Shown in pieces: positions 9,641 to 19,660 of a stretch of 24,147 nucleotides of DNA (within the stretch, counting starts at the first letter, position 1; every line of letters begins with the position of its first letter). Location of the stretch: contig CAJNOQ010002475.1 of the NCBI GenBank assembly GCA_905250885.1, positions 1 through 24,147 on the forward strand, written 5' to 3'. The notes under the pieces were generated by a model. The model had not been told where the DNA came from, ran no database searches, and worked only from the letters and a program-made list of their open reading frames with translations. This DNA is from Didymodactylos carnosus. Its lineage: Eukaryota > Rotifera > Eurotatoria > Philodinida > Philodinidae. The position numbers and the translations under genes were made by a program.

Positions 9641-10737
9641 TTTTCAATTTGTAAGTTTTAAACTAACCGTCTAAACTGATTCGGTGCATGAACTTTAAAT
9701 TAACGGTTCTTAGCTTCCACACTATTATAGAGAAAAAGATCGTGAAGTTTTTTGCATTCAGTCTCACTCACATCAAACACATCTACAACTTTCTTTGCAG
9801 ATTCTGATACAATTCTTGTCTACAATCTGCAGTGATCTATTGCAGAAATCTTCAAAACGGTATTGCAAAAATATATTGCAATAAGTACAGCTCAATTACC
9901 ACTTTAGTTTTCTCATACAATATATTTTTAAGAGGGAACATCTTCAGGTACTAAATTACTTTTTATGACTAAGCTGCTTATGAAATTTGTTATAGTGAGG
10001 AAAGAACAATAATAGTAAGGTTGGTCGCCCTAACAATAGTTTTGTTGCAATCAAATCTACCCACCAGTTTGTGCAATGTACATTTTCTTACGATCATTAC
10101 ATTCGATAACATAAACAACGCCGACTTCTTTAAGTCACCTGTCATCGGTTTTTGAACATGTTGTCCGATAGTTTCATGCTTCTTGAATATGACTCTGCAT
10201 TCGATGTTCGCAAACCTATCTACTTTTTAGGTTAAGAGATATAGTCTTTATTAATTAATTCACATCAATTTCACAATAAAAATCAGATGAGATTTATTTC
10301 TGCGCTGAAATTGGTTCAAATAAGTGCGGAAAAAAATTGACTTTTAACTGGTTAGAAATAAATGAGCATAAAATTACTTTATATTTAAAATGAATTTAAA
10401 ATAATCTCTTTCCATAAATTATTTCAGATCAATTTCTTCTCTCCAACTACCTGGTAACTACCTGACTTACATCGACATTAACAAGCGAAACAGAGATACT
10501 AGGCTCTGTCGAAGACATGACTGCTCTCAGAGCTTTATCCTACAAAAGAAAAAGGAAGAATACCATAGTATACTTGTCTGATAGATCGGACTTTATGTCG
10601 TTAACTTTTCTGCTTCCAACTTTTGACTATAGCAGAACAAGTTGAGTGAACGAAATTTTTGAGAAGAAATGTGTTCCTATTAACGTTTAGTAAAGTTAAC
10701 TCTTCCGAACATGTCAATTTATTGAAAAATCGTCTTG
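9641..10737. other. AT-rich spacer, no gene seen
   Basis: No supported coding sequence. A short stretch near 9797-9850 shows repeated gcagatt and ctgcag strings, with a loosely similar patch near 3105-3130; this may be a dispersed repeat. A TTAATTAATTAA-type patch lies near 10250. Nothing else is distinct. Confidence 0.35.
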
Positions 10738-10872
10738 CTAAACGCGTTAAACGTGTCAAAACCTGACGCGTTTCTAAGCGTTACTGTTGCACAAACACAT
10801 TATTCTGCGTTAAATTTTGCCGCATTTGGTTGGTTGAAACGGGTCAGATGTGTCAACTAACGCGTTTATAGG
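10738..10872. repeat. Small ACGCGT-rich patch
   Basis: Three ACGCGT palindromes plus several related gcgtt and gcgttaaa strings occur in about 130 bp. The same vocabulary (aacgcgtta, gcgtttctaag) dominates the larger block at 14989-15666, so this is probably a truncated copy of the same repeat. Confidence 0.5.
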
Positions 10873-10954
10873 TGTGTTAACTTACAAAAAAGTTTGCCTA
10901 AGCACTGTCTGCTTGAATAAAATATTTTTTCATCTCACTTCTAAAATCAATTTG

Positions 10955-11929
10955 TTCTTTCGAAAGCGTACCAGGTTTACATCGAGGTTATCCCCACAGT
11001 TCGGGAGTAATAGGACTAGTACAACTTGAGCTCCTGATGACGGACAACACGTTTCAAAGAATTTAAAACAACGGCATCATGATCCTCTAGACCTGTGAGG
11101 ATTCCATTTCTTAGAAGAACAGACCTTTCTGGGGATGTTCATCACTTTTTAGTGAAACACTTTCATGAGCTGGTACCGTCAAATTAGAATCCATATGTGC
11201 GGCGCTGCAAAATCCTTAACGGAAAAAAAGTTCCAAAATGTTAAATACATTCTTAGGAGAATTTTTAAAAAATTGTTTTTTCCGAAAAGTAGGCCTTTCT
11301 TGTAAACCATACTTCCCACATAAAATCATGTCAACACACAACAAGATACGCATTCGACGCATCTTTTCAAGCTCTGTCCAATGAAGTGGTTCTCATTGAG
11401 ATGAAAAACCGTCTAATGATAGAAAAAAACAACTTTTAAAAGCGATTTTCCTTGTTTTCCAAAGTTTGAGTAGTATGTGGCGCACCATTCCACGGGATTG
11501 CAGGACATAGGATGACATATATGTCGCATGTACTTGATATGGGCTATTAGAAAAACAGATTTTTGCTTTTGTCCAAGCACTTTTGAAACAGATGAAACTC
11601 CTGTGGTCATTTTGCTAAAAAACACTTTTTCTGAATGCGTTACATTTTGGAACTTTTTGTCCGTTAAGGATTTTGCAACGGTGCACATATAGATTCTAAT
11701 ATGGCTGTACCAGCTCATGAAAGTGTTTCACTAAAAAATGATGAACATCCCCAGAAAGGTCTGTTCTTCTGGGAAATGGAATCTTCACAGGTCTAGAAGA
11801 TCATGATGCCGTTGTTTTAAAATCTTTGAAGCACGATATTCGTCATCAGGAGCTCGAATTGTACTAGTCCCATTACTCTCGAACTGTGGGAATAACCTCG
11901 ATGTAAGCTCTGGTATACTTTCAAAAGAA
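10955..11929. mobile_element. 975-bp foldback element with arms of about 300 bp
   Basis: The left arm (about 10955-11255) is matched in reverse complement by the right arm (about 11635-11929). Shared landmarks from the outside in are the tacatcgagg block, the cctgatga block, catcatgatc, cagaaaggtctgttctt type sequence, the aaacactttcatgagctg block and the ccttaacgga block. Identity looks high, interrupted by scattered substitutions. The centre (about 11256-11634) is unique and carries no recognisable transposase. The minus-strand open frame at 11413-11718 mostly runs through the right arm and is not a gene by my reading. The structure fits a non-autonomous DNA transposon or foldback element. 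Target-site duplication not resolved. Confidence 0.75.
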
Positions 11930-12407
11930 TCACCCAACTGGCGTATTAGATGAGAAAACTAACTTCAAAAGGACTGATCCAACTAACACTCAGAGTGTAG
12001 AGGTTTTAAACCATGCTTTTTCTTCTGGCTCACTTAGTCTTTTTTAAAAACCCTCCAAATAGGGTTTTTAGAAAACGGCGGTTTTTGCCGTGCCGGATCT
12101 AAAAAAGATTGATTTCTAGAAAAAGTGCCTGAAGATGAAACAATTTTGAGATTACGGTCATATTCAGGACAGAATAAGCTTCATTTCAAAAAGACACTCG
12201 AGTCTCTAGCACAAAGCTGAAATTTTAAATTTTAAAGATTTAACTTTTTTTAAATTTGGAAGAACTCCGCTCATCTAAGTGCTGGAAATTTTAAAAATAT
12301 ATTCGATAGAAAATCAAGAACTGAACAAACAAGGGGTCTGACAATATGCTTGTATCACACTCCTGGTGTTCTACGGGTTTTACAGAAAACCTTCTGATAA
12401 TTTTACT
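11930..12407. other. Spacer with small hairpins
   Basis: Contains a perfect 9-bp-arm hairpin at 12046-12069 (aaaaaccct/agggttttt) and a smaller one at 12075-12091 (acggc/gccgt). No gene. It may be the remains of another small element. Confidence 0.4.
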
Positions 12408-12411
12408 TTAA

Positions 12412-13279
12412 GGGCCCCTCCCCCCGTCAAAAATCTATTTTTTTTCCAGAGCACTCAATCTTAGTGAAATTTTTACTGAATATGTACCTGACCTTGGATA
12501 GTTTTCAGTAAAAAAATTGAGCTCAAAATATTGAGTTTTGCGAGAGTTATCCTAATATGAAGGGTCAAAAAGTAGGTGTTCGTGTGTCAAAGATTTTTTC
12601 GCAATTTTAATGATACGGACCTCGGGGTGGTGTCAAAATGCAGGGAAGACTTGCCCCTACAGCCTAACAAAGCCAGTTTTTTTAAATTTGAAAATTTTTT
12701 TTTGGAAAGATTTTTTAAAAAAATTTACTTTTACTTTTTAGAAAACTTGATTTTTCTGTAAAAAACTACATTGAAAACAAAAATTCTGGCTTTGTTAGGT
12801 TGTAGCGCTGAGCTTTAGCTTCATTCTAAAACATTCCCGAGCTTTCTAGCATTTAAAATGGCGGAGAAATCTTTGACGGACAATCAGGTAAAACAAAAAA
12901 AAACAGTTTCGAGAAAACGCAAAACAAGTTTCTCCTTTGATTATCGCGGTTTTTTTTTGGAAAGTGGTACAGGGAAAAAACTGAGAGCAGTTCGTCGTAG
13001 GTTATCGGCCATGTCGAATCGAATGAGCACATGTAGAGACATGTACGACGTACTTTTTCCCATATGTAAGCGTTATTCCCATGGAAAAACCATAAAAAAT
13101 CAATCAGTTTTTGATGTTGGGTGCCTCAGAAAAACCGCTGGAAAATCGTCAAAAACCATCGTAAAATCAGTAAACCATAGTGCATTCGAAAACAGATATA
13201 TTGGGCTATACAACTATGCATAAATGCCCAAATCGATGTTTTTTGTCGAAAAATGCTTTTTTTGAGGGGTGGGGGGCCC
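12412..13279. mobile_element. 868-bp TTAA-flanked foldback element, copy A
   Basis: Ends are GGGCCCCTCCCCCC on the left and its G-rich complement ending in GGGGGGCCC on the right, flanked by TTAA (12408-12411) and TTTA (13280-13283), consistent with a TTAA target duplication with one substitution. The element is palindromic: a central hairpin pairs 12658-12676 with 12786-12804 (tacagcctaacaaagccag, one mismatch), and diverged outer arms also pair (tgtcaaagatttt near 12585 with aaatctttgacgga near 12867). The 121-codon open frame at 12858-13223 lies in the right arm and is best read as palindrome sequence, not a gene. TTAA duplications suggest a piggyBac-like mover; no transposase present. Copy B at 18170-19036 is related. 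Confidence 0.75.
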
Positions 13280-13283
13280 TTTA

Positions 13284-14988
13284 TTTAATTTTTTTTTCTA
13301 GTTTAGATGTTCACAAATAACTTTTTAATTATTTTCGAGAGCACAAAAAACTGTCTATGGTACCGAAATTTCAGTTTTTCAAAACTTTTTCAGCCAGCAA
13401 TGTAGATTTTTCACAGAAGTGATGATTCCGTCTAAACACGCTCATAACTTGTATTTTGAAACTTCCGTCATTCTATGAAATTTTACACTGACAGGCTAAA
13501 ATTCCAGGCAGTTTATCTCTTAGTTCAGTTTATTTCTACGTAGGACATACCAGAAATAATGAGATTTGTAGCTGAAGTCCACAGAATAGAGTTATCCAAG
13601 ATTTTACTTCACCAAGTGTTTGAGCTAGTAGCCATGATTATCCACACACACCGCTTCCAATAAACCGTTAATTTGCAAATAAAAGTATAAAGACACTACA
13701 GTGATATTAGTTAGTATTCATTAGCATTGATTAATTATAAATTATTGTCTTAAAAAACTTTTTCTGAAACGTTTTTGACTATAACAACAGATCATTAGCT
13801 ATCAAGCAATGCATGAATGACTTTTTTACGATTATTTTTGACTGAGTTACGAGCTTTTTAAAATGAGGACTAGGACTTTAAATATTAATTAAAATTTAAA
13901 CTTAATTAATTAATAACTCTGTGAATAGTTATCAGTTCATCGAACGAACTTATGGATATGCGCAATCAGGTGTCCTCTTTAAATTGACAAAGTTTGAAGG
14001 TACATATATGGGGTAGCCACCCCCTTAAGGAGGCCATGCAAATTATAATCGGAACAAACCGTGAAGTCAAAGCATTGCGAGCAATAAAAGTAATCGTAGA
14101 ACCCAAAGCGTTTGTCTCTCATGTTTATAGACTCGAAAAAAGTTGAAATGTCTCGTGACACTTGACAATCCTTTTCCGTCTGACAAACTTCAATGAAATC
14201 TAACTTTAAAATAGTCAAAAGATTACTCGACTGACATAGCCTTCGCTAGTAAAAAGACATTTAGGAGAAAATTGAATAATACTCTTTTTAAACAACATTT
14301 TAGATTAAATGTCCCGTTACGCATGAAAGTTGTTTGAACTGCAAAATCCAGATTCATCCATTTTTAAACGAAGATTTTTATAGTACATATGCATCTAGTA
14401 GAGCTCTACTTCTGGCCAAAAAAGGAAGGTTTCACCTTTATCTTAGTCTAATATCTATTGAAATCAATTTATTTTGATCAAAATAATTCCGAACCTAGAT
14501 TTATGATATATGAATCAAAAGCTCCTTTCAACGCGCATCTGACCCAATTAAACTCGTATTACAAAAAGAAAAAAGTTTTTCCGATCTTCCCAGAACACAG
14601 TGGGCAACTTTGGCTAGGTAGGCGAACATGAGCCATAAACGTGGTAATTTTTGAAGGAGATTACAAAGTTGATATTTGTTCTGACATAATTGAGATAATA
14701 ATAATTTGACTTTATGTGCACAAGCTACTAGAATATATAGAACTTGTACTATTGAAATAACCTGAAACTTTTTTGATGTATTAGATTTTTCAGGATCAAG
14801 ACATCTCCTATCGTTTCTCGTACTTTGATGAAACAATCCGCTTGTTTATTTTTATGAGCTAAAAGAAATTTCCTTTTCTGAGTCCTGTTAGTCAAAAATG
14901 TGGGTTTTTTCCTAGTGTTATTCTATGGATCTGGACCAAAAACTCTGACCGCGTGTGACTAGAGGTTGAAACGAAAAAAAATGCGTTA
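13284..14988. other. Gene-poor AT-rich region
   Basis: Nothing firmly supported. The minus-strand open frame at 13979-14218 contains C-x2-C-x5-C in an aromatic setting (near FYCSQCFDFTVCSDY), reminiscent of half a ZZ-type zinc finger, but it lacks the rest of the domain. The minus-strand frame at 14528-14836 is unremarkable. A symmetrical patch at 14009-14040 reads ggggtagccacccc followed by cttaagg. Confidence 0.3.
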
Positions 14989-15666
14989 AAACAGTCTTTT
15001 GAACAACTTAGAAACGCGTTCCTTTTGCGTTAAAAACGTACAAAAAACGCGTTTTCAGACGATCTAGAACGCGTTTCAGATGAAACATTTAACGCGTTTC
15101 GGGATCAAGTCTGCAGCTCCTGAATCATTCCAGAATTTTTGTTAAGCCAAAGATGAAACTTGGCTACCCAGTGGGACTTAATCTGAAAATAGTGAAAATC
15201 TGTAATAAAGGAAGTACAAAACTGTTGATTTAAAACTAAAAAAGAACGAAAAGACGACGATATCTCTTCGATATTTCGATTGTGCTTATATAGTAGGCTG
15301 ACCGCAAAACAAGACGGTGAATGATTAGTTGCATTTTTCAACCGTTAAAAATGTGTGAGAACGGAAAATGAAACAAACGTTGTGAAACGCATTTCTGAAA
15401 TGATTCAGGAGTAGCTGACTCGATCCCGAAACGCGTTTTTATTCCATTTTTAACGATCAAAAAACGCGTTAAATATTTCATCTGAAACGCGTTTTTTGTA
15501 AGTAACGCGTTTCTAAGGTGTTCAAAAGACTGTTTTTGAAAAACGCGTGCGAATGGAAAATAACAAACGGTATGAAACGCGTTTACACGCGTTATATCCT
15601 ATAGAAAACGCGTGAAGATGGGTCAAAATACGGGAGTTTCGTAACGTGTTTTTATAAAACGCGTTT
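14989..15666. mobile_element. ACGCGT-studded inverted-repeat element
   Basis: The left arm (14989-15132) pairs with the right arm (15395-15536): shared blocks are aacagtcttttgaaca, ttagaaacgcgtt, cagatgaaa, ttaacgcgttt, cgggatc and ctcctgaatcatt. By my count thirteen ACGCGT palindromes, mostly within AAACGCGTTT-like contexts, lie between 15012 and 15666; they continue about 130 bp beyond the right arm. For AT-rich DNA the expected number is well below one. The minus-strand frame at 15105-15341 crosses the arm and loop and does not look coding. Element edges are uncertain. Confidence 0.7.
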
Positions 15667-16200
15667 TTTTGCCGTTTCTAACGATTTTTTTGTGCGTGGG
15701 CTGTTAGAGTAGATAGCACTTGTAATGTTTTAAAATCTTCGTTTCGTACTCTAGGTAATGGTATGTTGCTTAAATATACAGCATATTATCCGTTCAAATG
15801 GTGCAGTAAATAAGGAGAGTTGTTTTCAAATCATACTAATTTTCAATGGATGCCAAGGGGAGGATGATTTATTCCATGGATCGAAACGAATCGCACTCTC
15901 TTAATTTGTGTCTGATTCAGAAAACCTGTTTATCAGACGATTCAGAAGATTTGGCTCTACTCAAAAGTATAAAAATATCTGTCGAACTCGCAAGTCAATA
16001 ATATTTTGATACTGATCAGTTGCTACGCAATCGGGCGAAACGCTTGATTGATTTTCTACGGTTGCCGTTTAATTTCTAATATATTTTGTAACATACATGG
16101 GCTGTAAAATAAAAATTTGTTCTTTCATCCCAGCGGAAATTAAAATTTTTTTCGTTATTTTTGGTTGCACAGCAAAAAGATTTTTCGCGTTAATATTTCC
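15667..16200. other. Spacer, no gene seen
   Basis: No coding region, hairpin or repeat of note; ordinary AT-rich DNA. Confidence 0.35.
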
Positions 16201-16414
16201 GTAAGAAAGTTTCACTTGCGAACACGCGTCAGAATGTCTAGAACGAATTTTATTATAAAAGATACCACTTCACATTAATCCACGTGTAATTTTTTCATGA
16301 AGTTCTTTTCTATACACACACAAAATTACACGTGGATTAATGTGAAGTGGTACCTTCTATAATAAAATTCGTTCTAGACATTCTGACGCGTGTTTGCCAG
16401 TGAAACTTGTTTAC
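16201..16414. mobile_element. 214-bp near-perfect foldback (MITE-like)
   Basis: Arms 16201-16293 and 16322-16414 are complementary at all but six of 93 positions, with a 28-base loop. Both arms contain acacgcgtcagaatgtc, gaacgaattttattata, and the block around ccacgtgtaatttt. Almost no decay suggests a young insertion or ongoing arm-to-arm correction. No coding capacity. No flanking duplication was recognised. Confidence 0.85.
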
Positions 16415-16446
16415 TGTAGATCGAATATATTTTCTGTAGAAATATG

Positions 16447-17096
16447 CCTGGGAATCATCTTGTTCCCGGGAGGAAGTATTAATTAAAAACAGTTTGGAAA
16501 CTAGGAAAAAAGATTTAGGAAGTTTTACGAGTAACCACGCGTGGAAAGTTTTTTACATGTGGTAACTCGTGAGAATTGATCCGACAAGTATGAATATGAG
16601 ATTTATTCATTAGTTTCTCAGGCAAGTTAGCTCAATAGTAGTATCGTAGATTTCTAATTCAAAGTATCTTGGTTACTTTGTGGTGATATATATAAAATGT
16701 GATATTTTAGAAACTAGTGGTCACATGTGGAAAAAGTTATAGATGAGATTGCATTGATGAAGACTGTGTTATATCTTGACCATCGTCAAGATTTTTTCCC
16801 ACTTAATCATGCGTGGGGGGGCTTCACATGTGTACACAGGTAAACAATTTCCATTCATGGACACGCGTTTGACGTTGCAACTGTGCGACGTCAACGTCGT
16901 GAAACTCACTGTCTTTACCTCCCAAATTTTGTAAAATTTCAGGCGGAAATTCACGGGTCCACAGTGTATTGTGCAACTTTCTTTACGGCAGCTATTAATC
17001 ATTCTTTTGCCTTTTCATTTGTGTCAAAACAGAAATGAAAAGGCAAAGTATGATGAATGATTTTGACTGCTATTGCTCATACTGTACGTATGAGCA
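16447..17096. repeat. Cluster of short hairpins
   Basis: Five hairpins follow the foldback: 16447-16470 (cctgggaa/ttcccggg, one mismatch), 16527-16570 (acgagtaaccac with gtggtaactcgt, one mismatch, containing ACGCGT), 16773-16792 (atcttgac/gtcaagat, 4-base loop), 17006-17047 (tttgccttttcattt and its exact complement, 12-base loop) and 17074-17096 (tgctcatac/gtatgagca, 5-base loop). CACATGTG-like strings recur near 16720 and 16825. The minus-strand open frame at 16769-17002 overlaps these and has no family signal. Confidence 0.6.
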
Positions 17097-17702
17097 GAAC
17101 AGAACAGGAAGAGAGCATTTCAACATTTCTTAGTATCTCACTCATCAGAAAAAGAGTAAGAACTTTTGAAAGGCATCCCACAGTGGGCACCCATGTGGAC
17201 ATTAGGTGAAAAAACGAAAGTGGACTTTTAGCAAATTAAAATAGCAAGCTATATACTTGCTTGGGCAAACCCTCTATCTTTTTGCCATTGAAAGCTTTTT
17301 TCTAGGTGTCATAATTAGCGAAAAAATCGCCATGTAAACTTTTGTCGGAAAACAAAGCGATTAAGTTAAAAAATTATTTTCGTCGAAACAAAGTACGATT
17401 TTCGCAAAACTTTTACACCGTGCGAAACTAGACCTTTGACTCTATCTATCACTAAAAGAAAAATTTTCCAGAACGCTTTATCATCGAGAAAAAAAATTTT
17501 CTTTCTACGCTAAGTGTGTTCCAAAAAGCGTACCGCAGTATAGTGGATGCGCGAAGGTAAGGGAAACTCCAAGGCCAATGAAATTTTCATCGAACATTCA
17601 TCTCATATCACCGGATCGAAAAATTTCAAAAGCTTGTTCGGTCGAAACCGATTGCAGATTCGTTTTCTCCATGGTTGATTATGTGGTACGCAATAACTTT
17701 TG
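17097..17702. other. Spacer with loose palindromic character
   Basis: No gene. Repeated aaaaattttc-type strings near 17455-17510 could fold, and the patch resembles the interior of the foldback elements, but no clear arms were traced. Confidence 0.3.
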
Positions 17703-17816
17703 GATCGGGGTACTTTAGAAAAAATTTTTCCCATGGTCTTGCTCAAAAATTTTTCAAAATGTTACCGTATGGGAAGGCAAAACGATGTTGAAAATTTTTT
17801 CTGAAGTACCCCGATC
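17703..17816. repeat. 114-bp hairpin with GATCGGGGTACTT ends
   Basis: GATCGGGGTACTT at 17703-17715 pairs exactly with its complement ending at 17816, and pairing continues inward through the aaaaaattttt tract with a few mismatches. Partial inner pairing is also possible (cccatgg with gtatggga). Probably a small foldback element. Confidence 0.65.
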
Positions 17817-17979
17817 ATACATCCCTAATGATGCCTGTAGCAACAACTGTAAATGATAATAATGATAAACATAGCATTAATTGATTTACCATCGATGGAA
17901 TTTCATCATTCAAAATTTCACAATCACTTAACTGACCGAGGACAAAATAACTATAAAAAACAGAAACTCTAGCCAGTAG

Positions 17980-18137
17980 CTTTGGCAGCATCTAGAACAG
18001 ATACTCAAAGGCCAGTCAACTTCATCAGCGACATTTTCAAGTGAAGATAGTGTCTTTTTCTCACATATAATATGAATGTTATATGTATAAGTCCGTCAAA
18101 AAAAACTTAACTCCGAACTTTGACTTGCTCACCTCTG
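17980..18137 (+). mobile_element. Right end of a hAT-like element
   Basis: Read on the minus strand, the end at 18137 begins CAGAGGTGAGCAAGTC and continues to ttttttttgacggactt, matching for about 48 bp, with some differences, the start of the element at 19383. CAG-GGTG-type termini are typical of hAT transposons. Just inside, a 31-codon plus-strand frame (17980-18072) ends with TSSATFSSEDSVFFS, loosely like the hAT C-terminal dimerisation motif; this is weak. The 8 bases outside (gtttgaat) do not match those outside 19383, so they are not the two ends of one insertion. Confidence 0.45.
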
Positions 18138-18169
18138 GTTTGAATTAAGATCGAGCTGTGATGACTTAA

Positions 18170-19036
18170 GGGCCCCCCTCCCCCAGAAATTATCTCGGAC
18201 ACCGTACATTCGATCTTGATGAAACTTTCCATAAATGTTAGGCACAATGAGTTACGGGAATGAGAAAATTTTTTTGTGTCCAAGTCTTACGGTTTAGAAG
18301 TTTTCCAGAGATCAATGTCCAAAAAGGATCCTGAACGGTGTCCCAAGATTTTTTAATATACTTCAAGCTGGAGAGTTCGAGTTTGTTTTATTTTAAACTA
18401 GACATCTAACTACATGGACTGACCGTCGCCGATTTTTCAATTAAGCCTTTATTGATTTTCCAGGCAACCAACAACCTCCAAAACCCGAAAAAGCCTTCTG
18501 GATTTTATAAAACTCCTCAGTTTGACAAAAAACTAAGACCTAATTCAAAAATCGACGCCGGTCAGTCCATGTAGTTTCTTTTCTTCTTTTAAACAAAAAA
18601 AGAATGTAGTCTCTACGACAAACCGCTATCAAAAATCTTGGGACGCACTTCAGGTGTAACTCCTATATAGAGAAAAAGGTGTATTAAACGCTGTATGAAA
18701 TACCCGATTTTAGGACTTCTAGGAAAATGCCTGTAACTTTTTGACGCAAGATCATACGGGATTGTGCGAAAGGTTATTTTGATCAGAAACGTTTGCTCTA
18801 CAAAGCTGTGTGTTCAGAAAAGTTTTAACTGCATAAGTGTCCAGGAAAAACCTACTATTTGAAGACCCAGTTTTTCGAGGCTCTTAGAAAACTTGTTCAA
18901 AATTTCTGAAAAACCAGTTTTGTAACCAAAAGCAATACAGATTCTGGAAGCAGACACTTCAGGTTATCTTTCCATGTGCGTATCTCAAAACCGATTTTTT
19001 GACCGAAAATCATCATTTCTGAGGGAGGGCAGGCCC
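18170..19036. mobile_element. 867-bp TTAA-flanked foldback element, copy B
   Basis: Ends are GGGCCCCCCTCCCCC on the left and gagggagggcaggccc on the right, flanked by TTAA at 18166-18169 and 19037-19040, an exact 4-bp duplication. A central hairpin pairs 18408-18443 with 18541-18576 (aactacatggactgacc block, three mismatches in 36), and further out ctgaa-cggtgtcccaagatttt pairs with its diverged complement. Copy A at 12412-13279 shares the end sequence, length, layout and subterminal motif atctt-tgaaa at almost the same offset, so both belong to one diverged family. No transposase. piggyBac-like by target site only. Confidence 0.8.
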
Positions 19037-19040
19037 TTAA

Positions 19041-19382
19041 CACTAAGTTACGCATGTTTATTTTTTGTTTTATAGGTAGTCACACGGCTCAAACCTATCA
19101 CACAAAGTACGAAGTAGGTGTAGGTGCCGATTGTTCTGTTCCTTCTATCTAGAAGAATATATACAGAATATAAAGCAGATGAAATTTTGAACATTTTCAG
19201 TTCAATTCTTACATAGGGAGCGTATTTTGCAAACTTTTTAAGAATTTTCACTCATAAATTCAAAACATCTGGCTTCTGAACATGTTGGAACTCGTTCGTA
19301 GACGAACACATTACACCTACACATTAAACTTAATTAGTCAAAATTTTTTACATGGATTCGACTGTCGCTTGGAACAACCGAA
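19041..19382. other. Spacer between copy B and the second hAT-like end
   Basis: No gene supported. The minus-strand frame at 19048-19251 has no family signal. Confidence 0.35.
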
Positions 19383-19660
19383 CAGAGGTGGACAAATCCA
19401 GGTTCGGACTTAAAGCTTTTTTTGACGGACTTGGACTTGACTTTAACTTGAGACTTAAATGACTTGGACTGCGGGATTTTTTTATCTAGTCATTTGAAGT
19501 TCAAGCAGTTAAAATCTATCACATTTAACATCAGAATGAGTAGAATTTGATAGATTATGATCTACTGCATAATGTAAAAACCACTATGAACTTGGACTTG
19601 AATCTGGACTTTAACTAGACAATAAAAATTTGTTGGACTTGGATTTGAAAATGGTCGAAC
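19383..19660 (+). mobile_element. hAT-like left end with GGACTTG-rich interior
   Basis: Begins CAGAGGTGGACAAATCC, a hAT-type terminus, then runs into repeated GGACTTG and gacttgaacttg strings to about 19660. This low-complexity interior is typical of short non-autonomous hAT elements. The matching right end was not found downstream, so the element is probably truncated or its other end is diverged. The first 48 bp or so match the inverted end at 18137. Confidence 0.5.

Noticed and set aside
11413-11718. 101-codon minus-strand open frame as a gene
   Set aside because: Much of it runs through the right arm of the 975-bp foldback; composition and lack of any domain argue against coding.
12858-13223. 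121-codon open frame, basic, as a gene
   Set aside because: It lies wholly in the right arm of foldback copy A and its sequence is largely the diverged complement of the left arm; no family resemblance.
14009-14040. Third TTAA-type element end at ccccttaagg
   Set aside because: A TTAA beside C- and G-runs is present, but the adjoining bases do not match the family ends and no partner end was found.
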